The position numbers were made by a program, and so were the translations under genes. A stretch of 64,000 bases of DNA from RPQJ01 sp963698735 (GTDB lineage: Bacteria; Pseudomonadota; Gammaproteobacteria; Steroidobacterales; Steroidobacteraceae), in the NCBI GenBank assembly GCA_963698735.1, contig CAVOSA010000024.1:1-64000 (forward strand), given 5' to 3'. The notes under the pieces were generated by a model. That model was not told where the DNA came from. It did not search any database and saw nothing but the letters and a program-made list of their open reading frames with translations. How positions within the stretch are numbered: position 1 is the first letter of the stretch; every line of letters starts with the position of its first letter. Positions 36,408 through 45,221 of the stretch are shown here, piece by piece.

Positions 36408-37154
36408 TTAACCGGCCGCGGGTGCTGCGGCTGGGACAACCGTCGGGTTTGCGGGAGGCGTCACGTCGCCGGCCGGGCTGGTGGCGGCGGGACAGGCCCG
36501 CATGTCGTACGGCAGCCCGCCCTCCGGCGGCGCGCCCAATGACTCAAGCGCCGGCAGGCCTCCATTCGCCTGGCGGTCGATGTCGAGCCACAGGACTTCG
36601 AGTGTGCGCAAGCGGTCGCTGGTCTCGGTGGTGAGTCCCGCCTCCTGGGCGGTGGCGGCCACTTCCGCAGCCCTGCGCGGGTCAGCATAGACGCCGATCG
36701 ACACCGTGTTGCCCGGCTCACCTTCTGCGACGATGTATGCATCGCTGAGTCCGGCCGCCTGCAGCATCGCCAACGCATTGGTCGCGTCTTCAGGAGTCGC
36801 AAGGTTCGGCACCCGCACCCAGTAACCCACACGGACTTCGTCCTGCGACACGCGCCGCCGGCTCGTGAAACCGAGCCGCCCCAGCTGGGCGGTTGCCGCA
36901 TCCGCGTGAGTGGGGTCGATGAAGGGTCCCACGCTGACGCAGGAGGCCGCCAGCAGGTTCGGCGTGGAATCCATGGCTGCGGCCGCGCCAGTTGCCTCAG
37001 GCGCAGCGGGTGCCTCTGACCGCAGCCGGATGGGCTGCATTTCGCGGCTGGACGCAGGCGCCTCCAGCACGGCCGGGGCGGGCGGCACGACCCATCGGGT
37101 CCAGGCCAGGAACAGCAGGTTGGCCAGCAGCAGCAGCAGGAACAGGACGCGCAC
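36408..37154 (-). CDS. SPOR-domain membrane protein
   Basis: 248 residues. One N-terminal transmembrane helix (about 3-18), a Pro/Ala linker, then a SPOR-like domain (about 72-165) with CVSVGPFIDPTHADAATAQL and YWVRVPNL; SPOR domains bind denuded septal glycans. A second degenerate copy may follow. GTG start at 37154. Position between coaX/birA and tRNA-Thr matches the SPOR gene found there in Pseudomonas. Confidence 0.82.
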   Translation of the reverse strand: MRVLFLLLLLANLLFLAWTRWVVPPAPAVLEAPASSREMQPIRLRSEAPAAPEATGAAAAMDSTPNLLAASCVSVGPFIDPTHADAATAQLGRLGFTSRRRVSQDEVRVGYWVRVPNLATPEDATNALAMLQAAGLSDAYIVAEGEPGNTVSIGVYADPRRAAEVAATAQEAGLTTETSDRLRTLEVLWLDIDRQANGGLPALESLGAPPEGGLPYDMRACPAATSPAGDVTPPANPTVVPAAAPAAG

Positions 37155-37258
37155 GGGACCGCCGGGAAAGTTCGCCTGCGGCGGATGTTAGCAAAACAAT
37201 AGCGCGAGGCCCGGCCGTTGCCGGCCGAGCCTGCATTCAGTATCGGCGCGAGCCGCTG

Positions 37259-37534
37259 TTACTTGCCGGCCGCCATGTAGGCCGCGAGGTCCGCGATCTC
37301 GGCGTCGCTCAGCTTGAGCGCTGATTTGTGCTTCTGCTGGCCGGCGACGATCTTCTTCAGCGAGTCCGTCAGGGCCTTGGCATCCTCGCCCGCGAAGTCC
37401 GCGACTTCGTGGCACTCGGCGCAGGCTGCCGTGAACTTGGCCTTGCCGGCCGCGGCGTCGGCGCTGGCCGCCGTGCTGAACCCGGCGATGGCGAGCGTGG
37501 TGACGGAAAGGGCAAGAATACGCGTGACTTTCAT
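37259..37534 (-). CDS. Small periplasmic monoheme c-type cytochrome, copy A
   Basis: 91 residues. The signal peptide ends ASADA, followed by one heme motif CAECH (Cys38-His42) and a probable axial Met87 in AAYMAAGK. A class I cytochrome suitable as a soluble periplasmic shuttle. ATG at 37534 (sequence upstream in frame is not a signal peptide). It is a close paralogue of the next gene, sharing heme position, length and the ECHEVADF segment. Confidence 0.9.
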   Translation of the reverse strand: MKVTRILALSVTTLAIAGFSTAASADAAAGKAKFTAACAECHEVADFAGEDAKALTDSLKKIVAGQQKHKSALKLSDAEIADLAAYMAAGK

Positions 37535-37640
37535 CGGATCCTCCTCAGGCGGGGCCGCAGGTCGTGGCCCCGATGCAGCGCAGATGATAGCGGCGGGAAA
37601 GCGAAATTCAGCCCGTGGATTCCGCAATGCAACAGAAGCG

Positions 37641-37669
37641 AAAAGGCCCGGGTTCTTGCGAACCCGGGC
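37641..37669 (-). terminator. Rho-independent terminator after cytochrome copy B
   Basis: On the minus strand GCCCGGGTT-loop-AACCCGGGC is followed by CTTTT, 28 bp past the stop of the cytochrome gene at 37698. Confidence 0.8.
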
Positions 37670-37697
37670 ATGCATCCTGGGGCGATGCCCGTACGGC

Positions 37698-37973
37698 TTA
37701 CTTGCCGCCGGTCATGTAGGCGGCAACGTCGGCGATCTGCGCGTCGGTCAGCTTGAGCGCCTTCTTGTGCTTCATCTGTCCGCCGACGATCTTCTTGAGC
37801 GTGGCCTGCACTTCGGCCGCGTTCTCGCCTTCGAAGTCAGCGACTTCATGGCATTCCGAGCACACGTCCGTAAACGTGGCCTTGCCAGCCGCGGCATCCG
37901 CGTGCGCGGCGGAACCGAAGCCCACGAGACCGGCAACGGCGCTCGCGACGACGACCAAACGGCTGAATTTCAT
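37698..37973 (-). CDS. Small periplasmic monoheme c-type cytochrome, copy B
   Basis: 91 residues with signal peptide to about AAHADA, heme motif CSECH (38-42) and axial Met87 in AAYMTGGK. Same length and landmark positions as copy A 160 bp downstream, so a tandem duplication. Differences are spread over the chain, showing the duplication is not recent. ATG at 37973. Confidence 0.9.
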   Translation of the reverse strand: MKFSRLVVVASAVAGLVGFGSAAHADAAAGKATFTDVCSECHEVADFEGENAAEVQATLKKIVGGQMKHKKALKLTDAQIADVAAYMTGGK

Positions 37974-38072
37974 CGAATTTTCTCCTGGTGGCTGCACTGT
38001 CTGCCGCAAGCGGCGCAATGCTTATGTCGAGGACAGGACACCCTGTCGACCCAATTGGACACCAGCGGACGG

Positions 38073-38831
38073 TCAGGGTTCAAGACCGGCACGCGCGATC
38101 CGGGCCAGCCCCCGCAGCACGAGGTCCGGAACCCGTTCATAAGCGGAAAGTACGTATGGGAGCACGTCGTCCATCGCACCCCCGGCGCAGAGCAGTCGCG
38201 GCGTGGTTCCCGTGCGACGCGCGAGTTCAGCCTGCGTGCGATCGACCAGCGCGGCCAGCGCCACGCGGCAGCCGCGCTCGATCGCATCGCGCGTGTTGTC
38301 GGCGAACAGTTCGCCACCTCCACCCCCACTCGCCGCCGCATGCGACGCAAGGTCGCTGGTGCCGGCATGCAGCGAGCGCACCATCATGTGCGGACCCGGC
38401 ACGATGAACCCGCCCAGGTGCTGTCCCGTCGCGTCGACGGCGTCGAGCGTAGCTGCCGTGCCGATGTCGACGACGCAGCAGGCGCCGCTCGCCATGTCAT
38501 AAGCGCCGATCATGGCAACCCAGCGATCGACGCCGAGCAGTCGCGGGTTCGAGTACGCGTTGCGCACGCCTGCTGCGGCTGCCGTCGACGTGACGAAGTC
38601 GACGCGCGCAGCGCCCGCGCTGCGGGCCGCCGCTTCCAGTGCACGGCGGCTGTCGTCGCCCGCCACCGTCGCAGCCAGCACGTCTTCGATGCGCTGGCCA
38701 CGAAAAAGCTCGCGCTGCCAGTCGGCGACGGTCCACACGGCGTGTTCCGCGGCACGCTGCGGCGACAGGCGCCCGTCGGCATGCGTCGCCCACTTGACGC
38801 GCGTATTGCCGATGTCGACGAGCAGCATCAT
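38073..38831 (-). CDS. coaX: Type III pantothenate kinase
   Basis: 252 residues. First step of coenzyme A synthesis. N-terminal DIGNTRVKWA phosphate loop of the ASKHA fold, GVDRWVAMIGAYD, VVDIGTAATLDAV and the GGFIVPG segment identify CoaX. ATGATG at 38831 overlaps the birA stop, indicating coupled translation. birA-coaX is a common gammaproteobacterial pair. Confidence 0.95.
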   Translation of the reverse strand: MMLLVDIGNTRVKWATHADGRLSPQRAAEHAVWTVADWQRELFRGQRIEDVLAATVAGDDSRRALEAAARSAGAARVDFVTSTAAAAGVRNAYSNPRLLGVDRWVAMIGAYDMASGACCVVDIGTAATLDAVDATGQHLGGFIVPGPHMMVRSLHAGTSDLASHAAASGGGGGELFADNTRDAIERGCRVALAALVDRTQAELARRTGTTPRLLCAGGAMDDVLPYVLSAYERVPDLVLRGLARIARAGLEP

Positions 38832-39847
38832 TCGCCGGCCACCCGTCGATGCGCGCGGCGGCGCAGGCTCACGTCGCCGGCATGCACGCGCTCGAACGTT
38901 CCGGACGGCGTTTCAATGCGCAGTGCGCCTTCGGCATCCGCGCCGCGCGCAATGCCTTCGAGGCTGCCGTCGTGCCGCAACACGGTGACCGGCGCGTCGC
39001 GCAGCGAATCGAAAGCGGACCAGTCGCTGGCGAAAGGCGCAAAGCCCGCGCGGGAAAAGTGCGCGAGGCCGTCGAGCATCCGGCCCGCGACCCGCGCGGC
39101 GGTTGCCACGCGCGGCGGTGGGTTGCCACCGCAGGCGGCGGCGAGGTCGGTGACCGGCGTGACCCAGGGGCCGTCGATCGCCGCTCGCGCCGCCTCGGGC
39201 ATCCGCAGGTTCAGGCCGAGTCCCGCGACGACGCAGGCGGGCCCACCGGCCTCGGAGCGCATCTGCAACAGCAATCCGCCGAGTTTCGCGTGGCCGTGGA
39301 CGATGTCGTTCGGCCACTTCAGCTGCACTTCATGCGCACCAAGTTCACGCAGGGCACGCACGACGCAGACACCCAGCGCGAGGCCGAGCGCCGACAGGTC
39401 CGCAGGCATCTCCGCAAACGTCCAGCCGATCGAGAACGTGAGGCCGGATCCGAACGGCGCGATCCAGCCACGGCCACGCCGGCCGCGGCCCGCGGTCTGC
39501 AGTTCGGCGAACACCAGCCGCGGCGCGGAAGGGGGTGGCGCGGCGGCCGCATGCAGGTACTCGTTGGTGGAACCGAGTTCAAAAAACATTTCGGTCGCTG
39601 CCGGGAGCACGACGCCGGCGTCCGTCCCGGCGCGTTGCAGGCCGGGCAGGTCGAGCAGTTCGACCGGTTGCTCGAGCTGGTAACCCCGGCGCTCGTGGCT
39701 CGCGACGGCGATGCCGCGTTGGCGCAATTCCGCGACGAGTTTCCAGACCGCCGCACGCGTCACGCCAAGATCGCCGGCCAGTCGCTCCCCCGAGTGCAGT
39801 TCGCCGTCCGCAAGCAGACGCACGAGACGCTCGGCGCTGCCGCTCAT
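38828..39847 (-). CDS. birA: Bifunctional biotin-[acetyl-CoA-carboxylase] ligase / biotin operon repressor
   Basis: 339 residues. An N-terminal winged-helix (about 5-60, with VTRAAVWKLVAELRQRG) precedes the ligase domain with the biotinyl-AMP loop GRGRRGRGW (120-128), KWPNDI and GGLLLQM. The DNA-binding domain implies it can also repress biotin genes. ATG at 39847, overlapping the plsY stop by ATGA. Confidence 0.95.
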   Translation of the reverse strand: MSGSAERLVRLLADGELHSGERLAGDLGVTRAAVWKLVAELRQRGIAVASHERRGYQLEQPVELLDLPGLQRAGTDAGVVLPAATEMFFELGSTNEYLHAAAAPPPSAPRLVFAELQTAGRGRRGRGWIAPFGSGLTFSIGWTFAEMPADLSALGLALGVCVVRALRELGAHEVQLKWPNDIVHGHAKLGGLLLQMRSEAGGPACVVAGLGLNLRMPEAARAAIDGPWVTPVTDLAAACGGNPPPRVATAARVAGRMLDGLAHFSRAGFAPFASDWSAFDSLRDAPVTVLRHDGSLEGIARGADAEGALRIETPSGTFERVHAGDVSLRRRAHRRVAGE

Positions 39848-40482
39848 CGCGGCCGCAGCAGCCAGAGGCGCCGCGCGCGGCTTTCGTTGCCGGCGCGCAT
39901 GCGCTGCACGTTCGAGCGGTGCGTGAAGACGATGAATGCCGCCATCGCGAGCCCGAACGCGAGCAGCGGCGTGTTGTCCGGCTGCGTGACCGCGAAATAG
40001 ACGGGCAGCGTCGCCGTGCCGAGCATCGTGCCCAGGCCGACGTAGCCCGTGAGCATCACGCACGCGAGCCAGACCAGCAGGACCGGCACGAGTGCCCTGG
40101 GCGCCAGCACGGCCACGGCGCCGATCAGTGTTGCGGCGCCCTTGCCGCCGCGGAACTCGTACCACACGGGATAGACATGGCCGTACACCACGGCAAAGGC
40201 GCAGACGACGGCAAGCCAGCCGCGATCCACGTCCGGGTCGATGCCGATGCCGGGAAGGTCGAGACCGGGTAGCCAGCCGACCGCGAGCAGCGCCTTGCCG
40301 ACGTCGACGACGATCACGCCGAGCGCAAAAGCCCACCCCTGCGTGCGCAGCGCGTTGGTGCCGCCGGCATTGCCGCTGCCCTGCGTCCGGATGTCGACCC
40401 CGCGCAATTGCCCGAGCAGCAGGCTGCCGATCAACGATCCCAGCAGGTAAGCGATCAGGGCCTTGAAACCGAGTTCGAGCAC
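39844..40482 (-). CDS. plsY: Glycerol-3-phosphate acyltransferase PlsY
   Basis: 212-residue inner-membrane enzyme transferring acyl from acyl-phosphate to glycerol 3-phosphate. Motifs: GSGNAGGTNALR, the GHVYPVWYEFRGGKGAAT block and the terminal FIVFTHRSNVQRM. About five membrane segments. GTG start at 40482. Translation is coupled to birA. Confidence 0.94.
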   Translation of the reverse strand: MLELGFKALIAYLLGSLIGSLLLGQLRGVDIRTQGSGNAGGTNALRTQGWAFALGVIVVDVGKALLAVGWLPGLDLPGIGIDPDVDRGWLAVVCAFAVVYGHVYPVWYEFRGGKGAATLIGAVAVLAPRALVPVLLVWLACVMLTGYVGLGTMLGTATLPVYFAVTQPDNTPLLAFGLAMAAFIVFTHRSNVQRMRAGNESRARRLWLLRPR

Positions 40483-40544
40483 GATGCGTCCTCTGCGCGC
40501 GACGCGGCGATTCTAGCATCCAGCCATCCGGGAAACGGCGGGCC

Positions 40545-41513
40545 TCAGCGCGGCAGGAAGACCTCCGCGAGCATGCAGCGCACCGAGCCACCGCCCAGCG
40601 TCTCGATGGTCGGGATGGGGACCGCGACGATGCGATCGATGCTGCGACCAAGGCGTTCCATGGCCGCAGCGCCGAACGCCGCGTGCGCGCTGGCAGACAT
40701 CGCCAGCACGCTGCCCGCACTCGCCGCACGCAGTTCGAGCACGTTGCCCGCAAAGCCCGACATCTGCGCCGCGTCGATGATCTCGACGTGCCTGCCGCCG
40801 GCCACGAGGCTCGCCAGCACGCGCTCACGGTCACGAGCATCGATCGCAGACGCCGCGACGACGGCGAAGCGCGAGCCGACTGCCAGCATCACGTTGGTGT
40901 GGTAGATCGGGACGCCCGCCGGGTCCGCTGCGGCAAAGGCGCATGGCTCGTAGCCGAGTTCGACGCAGAGATCTTCGAGCGGCGCGCGGTGCGTCCGTGG
41001 CGACAGGCACGCATAGGCGATATGCCGCACGTGATCGAAGACCACGCTGCCGGTACCCTCGAGAAACTGCCCGCGCGCTTCGTGATGCGTGAGATCGAGC
41101 AGTCTGCCGACCCGGCGTCCCTGGTCCACGGCGAGTGTGGCGATGACGTCGAGTCGGCGCTCGAGCCGCCGGTTTGGCGCGAGCATCGGATACAGGACGA
41201 CGGTGCCATCCGCGTGCAGGCTCACCCAGTTGTTGGGAAAGACGGCGTCGGGGCACACCGGCGCTTCGAGGTCCGGCGCGACGGACACGTCGATGCCGGC
41301 TGCGCGCAGGCGACGGTCGAGCAGGTCGAATTCCTCACGCGCGCGTTCGTTGGCACAGCGCGCCAGTTGCGGTTCGTCCCGCTGGAATCGATTGCTCGCG
41401 TGCGTCTCGGCATTCCAGCCGAAGTGCGCTGGCCGCACCATCAGGACCGAGTCGGCTGCCTGTACCGGATTCGCCATGGTCGCAACGCCAGGCCTGGTCG
41501 CGTCGCCGGACAT
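40545..41513 (-). CDS. ctlX: CtlX-type citrulline/amidino hydrolase (guanidine-modifying superfamily)
   Basis: 322 residues. DAVFPNNWVSLH and FLEGTGSVVFDH carry the substrate carboxylate/Glu sites, YHTNVMLAVG the catalytic His, and GGGSVRCMLAE the catalytic Cys (Cys313), as in the arginine-deiminase superfamily proteins named CtlX. ATG at 41513, 17 bp after the anti-sigma factor stop, so probably in the sigma/anti-sigma operon. Exact substrate is uncertain; dimethylarginine or arginine hydrolysis would use the same residues. Confidence 0.83.
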   Translation of the reverse strand: MSGDATRPGVATMANPVQAADSVLMVRPAHFGWNAETHASNRFQRDEPQLARCANERAREEFDLLDRRLRAAGIDVSVAPDLEAPVCPDAVFPNNWVSLHADGTVVLYPMLAPNRRLERRLDVIATLAVDQGRRVGRLLDLTHHEARGQFLEGTGSVVFDHVRHIAYACLSPRTHRAPLEDLCVELGYEPCAFAAADPAGVPIYHTNVMLAVGSRFAVVAASAIDARDRERVLASLVAGGRHVEIIDAAQMSGFAGNVLELRAASAGSVLAMSASAHAAFGAAAMERLGRSIDRIVAVPIPTIETLGGGSVRCMLAEVFLPR

Positions 41514-41530
41514 GTAACGCGGGTCCCGGT

Positions 41531-42286
41531 CTACGAGCCGCCCGCACGCGCGAGGGCCATGAGGTGGCGACGATCGGAAACGACGACGCCTCCAGCCGGT
41601 TCGAAAGTGACGGCGAAAGCGACGGGCTGCGAAACCATCAGTGTGGGACGGATTGGCACGGTAATCATCGGGCTGTCTGGCGGCACGTCGAACACACCGC
41701 CATCGACGGGAAAGCGATCATCGCGCGCCGCGTCAAAGATCCACAACTGGTATTGGCGACCGGTCTTGCCGTTGGGCGCCAGCCCGCTCAGCCTGAGGTA
41801 GCCTTCCTGCCGTTCGCCGTCCCAGACGACGTCGCCCTGCACGTTCGCCTCGACCCCGGATTCATGCGACCACGCCCAGCGGCCTAGACGCTGGCTGCCG
41901 GAGTTGAGCAAGTGCTCGCGACCCTGCTCGGCCTCGGCCTGCAAGGGCGAGACGCCGTGCTTCGCAGCGCGCTCGAGCAACCCGAGGCGCGGCCACCAGC
42001 CGCCGATGGCCAGCAGCAGGCACGCTGCCGCAGCGTACCAGCCGCGACGTTGCGCCTTGCGGTCGACGACACGGATTTCACGGACCGCGGGAACCGCCCC
42101 AGGCTCGCCCCCGGCTGCGGCAGAGCAGATCCAGGCTTCGGCGATGGCGTCGAGCCGTCGGCGCAGGCCGCCGGGCAGATGCTCGTGGCATGCATGCGGC
42201 GGCGCTTCGTGGCCAGACGCAGCGCCCGGCGCTTCCTTCAGGGAATCGCCTGCTCCATCTGCAACGGGCTTTCGATCTTCATCCAC
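41531..42286 (-). CDS. RskA-like anti-sigma factor
   Basis: 251 residues. A cytoplasmic N-terminal segment of about 80 residues, one transmembrane helix (about 82-98) and a periplasmic RskA-type C-terminal domain with YLRLSGLAPNGKTGRQYQLW and PVAFAVTFEPAGGV. Such proteins hold the cognate ECF sigma factor at the membrane and release it by proteolysis. GTG start at 42286 overlaps the sigma gene by 49 bp, in keeping with coupled expression. A shorter form from a later start is possible. Confidence 0.85.
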   Translation of the reverse strand: MDEDRKPVADGAGDSLKEAPGAASGHEAPPHACHEHLPGGLRRRLDAIAEAWICSAAAGGEPGAVPAVREIRVVDRKAQRRGWYAAAACLLLAIGGWWPRLGLLERAAKHGVSPLQAEAEQGREHLLNSGSQRLGRWAWSHESGVEANVQGDVVWDGERQEGYLRLSGLAPNGKTGRQYQLWIFDAARDDRFPVDGGVFDVPPDSPMITVPIRPTLMVSQPVAFAVTFEPAGGVVVSDRRHLMALARAGGS

Positions 42287-42798
42287 TGCCGTACCTGAAT
42301 GAGGCCACGCCGCATCTGCGTCTTGACGGTACCGAGCGGCATGCCGGTCGCCGTTGCGATCTCCGAGTGCGTCATGCCCTCGAGCAGGCCCATGCTGAGC
42401 ACCTGGCGCTGGGCGGGCCGCAGTCGCGCGACGACCGCTGCTGCGCGCTCGGCTTCGACGCGGATTTCGCCGTGGTTGCCGTGCTCCGCAAAGCGCAGGT
42501 CTTCGAGCGCCTCCTCGCCATCCATCATCGCGTTCATGCGGCCACGACGGATGCGGTCGATGAGACGCCTGCGCGCGATCGTCGTCACGAACACTTTCTC
42601 GGTGCCCTGCGCCGAGTCGAAGCGCGCTGCGCTGCGCCAGACGTCGACGAAGATGTCCTGCACGGCGTCTTCCGCGTCCGCACGGGATCGCGTCATGCGC
42701 CGCGCGATCGCCCAGACCAAGCCGCCAAATTCATCGATGCACTCGCGAACCGCCTGCTGGTCGCCGCGGGCTACGCGCTCCAGGATGGACTCCGACAT
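42238..42798 (-). CDS. ECF sigma factor (SigK-like)
   Basis: 186 residues with only regions 2 and 4. Region 2 includes AEDAVQDIFVDVWRSA, region 4 the helix-turn-helix MTHSEIATATGMPLGTVKTQ. No extra C-terminal domain. Cognate anti-sigma factor is the next gene. The promoter region upstream contains repeated ACAAAAC elements and a dyad, plausibly used for autoregulation. Confidence 0.93.
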   Translation of the reverse strand: MSESILERVARGDQQAVRECIDEFGGLVWAIARRMTRSRADAEDAVQDIFVDVWRSAARFDSAQGTEKVFVTTIARRRLIDRIRRGRMNAMMDGEEALEDLRFAEHGNHGEIRVEAERAAAVVARLRPAQRQVLSMGLLEGMTHSEIATATGMPLGTVKTQMRRGLIQVRQWMKIESPLQMEQAIP

Positions 42799-42846
42799 CG
42801 CTTGTCACCTCTATTCGGTCCGGGCGGTGCCCGGTTTCATTGCGAA

Positions 42847-42932
42847 CCAGTTTTGTTTCAGGCGGAGTATAGACAGGTCTGTACTGGTTTTGTATAGCTT
42901 CTTCTGATTCACTCGGATAGGTTTTGTCTATG
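42847..42932 (-). promoter_or_regulatory. Repeat-rich control region of the ECF sigma operon
   Basis: On the minus strand ACAAAAC occurs three times at roughly 35-38 bp intervals (near 42925, 42890 and 42853), twice as TANACAAAACC. Between two of them lies the dyad GTATAGAC-AG-GTCTGTAC (42867-42884, arms 7 of 8 matched). The pattern suggests binding by a regulator or by the ECF holoenzyme at several sites; the true -10/-35 is not assigned. Confidence 0.45.
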
Positions 42933-42992
42933 ATGATTCCGTCGTTCGATCCGGGACATGGCCCGGGCTGTGCGCCATTGCGGGTTTCACTT

Positions 42993-43011
42993 GTTGCGAA
43001 CGAATCTCATT
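42993..43011 (+). promoter_or_regulatory. Candidate Fur box upstream of feoAB
   Basis: The complementary strand reads AATGAGATTCGTTCGCAAC, agreeing with the classic E. coli Fur site at 14 of 19 positions by my count. It lies 44 bp before the feoA start, where iron-dependent repression would be expected. Confidence 0.5.
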
Positions 43012-43054
43012 AAGAAGAGACTGCCCACCTCGCCCTCACTGTGTCGAAGCCCGC

Positions 43055-43336
43055 ATGTCCCCTGTCAGTCTGGCCACGCTGCACAAAGGTGCCCGGGGCG
43101 TGGTCGTCGATGTGCGCGACGACGCGCAGAGCCTCGGCGACGAGGCGCAATCCACGGTCAGCCGCCGCCTGCTGGAACTGGGCTTCGTCCCCGGGGAGTT
43201 TTTCGAAGTGATCGAGGAGATCTGGCCCGGCGGCGATCCCATCGCGGTCCGGTTGGGCAACACGACGTTTGCGCTGCGACGGCGCGAGGCGTCCGCCGTC
43301 ATGGTCGAACCTGACACTGCTCGGGGCGAAGCGTGA
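43055..43336 (+). CDS. feoA: Ferrous iron transport accessory protein FeoA
   Basis: 93 residues, SH3-like beta-barrel. Core pattern RRLLELGFVPGEFFEVIEEI and a GNTTFALRRREASAVMV C-terminus match FeoA. It is needed for full FeoB activity. ATG at 43055; the stop overlaps the feoB start (GTGA). Confidence 0.92.
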   Translation: MSPVSLATLHKGARGVVVDVRDDAQSLGDEAQSTVSRRLLELGFVPGEFFEVIEEIWPGGDPIAVRLGNTTFALRRREASAVMVEPDTARGEA

Positions 43337-45207
43337 ACAGCCAGGCCACGGCACTCGACCCGATGCGCCTCGCTCTCGTCGGCGTGCCCAATTGCGGCAA
43401 GACGGCGCTCTTCAATCGACTGACCGGCAGCCGCCAGCGCGTCGCGAACTACGCGGGCGTGACGGTGGAGCGCAAGGAGGGCTCCTTCGTCGGCCCGGCC
43501 CGGCAGCGCACTTATAAAGTGCTCGACCTGCCGGGCGCCTACAGCCTCACGCCGACGACGCTCGACGAAGCCATCACGCGCGACTTCCTGCTGGGCCGGC
43601 TGGCCGATGAACCGCCGCCCGAGTTCGTCGTCTGCGTCGTGGACGCGACCAACCTGCGGCTCAACCTGCGGCTGGTGCTGGAACTGCGCGATCTCGGCGC
43701 GCCCATGGTTGTCGCACTGAACATGAGCGACCTGGCGTCCAGCCGCGGCTACCAGCTCGATCGCGCGCGGCTGGAGCAGGAACTCGGCGTGCCTGTCGTC
43801 GAGACGGTCGCTGTCGACCACGACGGCGTACGGCATCTGGTCGACAAGCTGGAGACTCTGCCCCACCCGGGCGCCCGCGGTGCGGTAACGTGGCGCGAGC
43901 CAAGTTTCGACGAGATCCAGCGCACGCAGCGCGAGGTGCGACGGATCCTCAAGGCCATCGGCTACGCCGAGCCGCTACGCAAGCAGGCGCTCGCGCGCCT
44001 CGACGCACTGGTGATGCACCCGGTCGCGGGTCCGCTCATCCTGGCGGCCGTACTGTTCTTCGTCTTCCAGGCGGTGTTCAGCTGGGCCGTGGTGCCGATG
44101 GAAATGATCGACGGCGGCGTCGGAGCGCTGGGCGCCTGGCTGCAGCACACGTTGCCGGACGGCGCGCTGCGCAGCCTGCTGGTCGACGGCGTCATTGCCG
44201 GCATCGGCAGCGTGCTGGTGTTCCTGCCGCAGATCCTGATCCTGTTCTTCTTCATCCTCGCGCTCGAAGACAGCGGTTACCTGCCGCGCGCCGCCTACCT
44301 GCTCGATCGCCTCATGGGCAGCGTCGGTCTCTCGGGTCGCGCGTTCATCCCGTTGCTGTCGAGCTTCGCCTGCGCCGTGCCCGGCATCATGGCGACGCGC
44401 ACGATCCCGAACCTGCGCGACCGCATGGCGACGATCATGATCGCGCCGTTGATGACGTGCTCGGCCCGACTGCCCGTCTACGCACTGGTGATCGCGGCGT
44501 TCATCCCGTCGCGTCCGGTGGGGCCCTTCAACCTGCAGGGCGTCGTGCTGTTCACGCTGTACTTCGCCGGTATCCTGGCGGCGATGGCGGTGGCGTTCCT
44601 GCTGAAGCGCACGGCCCTGCGCACTGCGTACCACCCGTTGCTGCTCGAACTGCCCGAGTACCACTGGCCGCACCTCAACAACCTCGCCATCGGGCTGTGG
44701 GAGCGCTGCAAGGTGTTCCTGAACCGCGTCGGCACCATCATCCTCGCGCTGATGATCGTGCTCTGGTTCCTGAGCACCTACCCTGCCCCGCCGCCGGGCG
44801 CCGCAGGTCCGGCCATCGTGCACAGTTTCGCGGGCATGATCGGGCGCGCGCTCGAAGTCGTGTTCGCGCCGCTGGGTTTCAACTGGCAGATCTCGCTCGC
44901 GCTGGTGCCGGGTCTCGCCGCGCGCGAAGTCGCGGTCGGCGCGCTGGGCACGGTGTACTCGCTGTCGAACGAGGGCGACGTCGCCGGCACGCTGGTGCCG
45001 ATGATCGCGCAGACCTGGAGCCTGGCCACCGCGCTGTCGCTGCTGGCGTGGTTCGTGTTCGCACCGCAGTGCCTGTCGACCCTGGTCGTGGTCAAGCGCG
45101 AAACCAACTCCTGGCGCTATCCGATCGCGATGGCCGCCTACCTGTTCGCGCTCGCGTACCTCGCGTCCTTCGTGACCTACCGCGTGGCCAGCGCACTGCT
45201 CGGCTGA
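43333..45207 (+). CDS. feoB: Ferrous iron transporter FeoB
   Basis: 624 residues. Inner-membrane Fe2+ permease with an N-terminal G-protein domain: G1 GVPNCGKTALFNRLTG (about 17-32), G3 DLPGAYSL, G4 ALNMSDLA. The C-terminal membrane domain has two Gate motifs, including SSFACAVPGIMATRTI and the SARLPVY region. It is shorter than the ~770 residues of E. coli FeoB, within the range of the compact bacterial forms. GTG start at 43333. Confidence 0.95.
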   Translation: MNSQATALDPMRLALVGVPNCGKTALFNRLTGSRQRVANYAGVTVERKEGSFVGPARQRTYKVLDLPGAYSLTPTTLDEAITRDFLLGRLADEPPPEFVVCVVDATNLRLNLRLVLELRDLGAPMVVALNMSDLASSRGYQLDRARLEQELGVPVVETVAVDHDGVRHLVDKLETLPHPGARGAVTWREPSFDEIQRTQREVRRILKAIGYAEPLRKQALARLDALVMHPVAGPLILAAVLFFVFQAVFSWAVVPMEMIDGGVGALGAWLQHTLPDGALRSLLVDGVIAGIGSVLVFLPQILILFFFILALEDSGYLPRAAYLLDRLMGSVGLSGRAFIPLLSSFACAVPGIMATRTIPNLRDRMATIMIAPLMTCSARLPVYALVIAAFIPSRPVGPFNLQGVVLFTLYFAGILAAMAVAFLLKRTALRTAYHPLLLELPEYHWPHLNNLAIGLWERCKVFLNRVGTIILALMIVLWFLSTYPAPPPGAAGPAIVHSFAGMIGRALEVVFAPLGFNWQISLALVPGLAAREVAVGALGTVYSLSNEGDVAGTLVPMIAQTWSLATALSLLAWFVFAPQCLSTLVVVKRETNSWRYPIAMAAYLFALAYLASFVTYRVASALLG

Positions 45208-45221
45208 GGAGGCGCACCACG

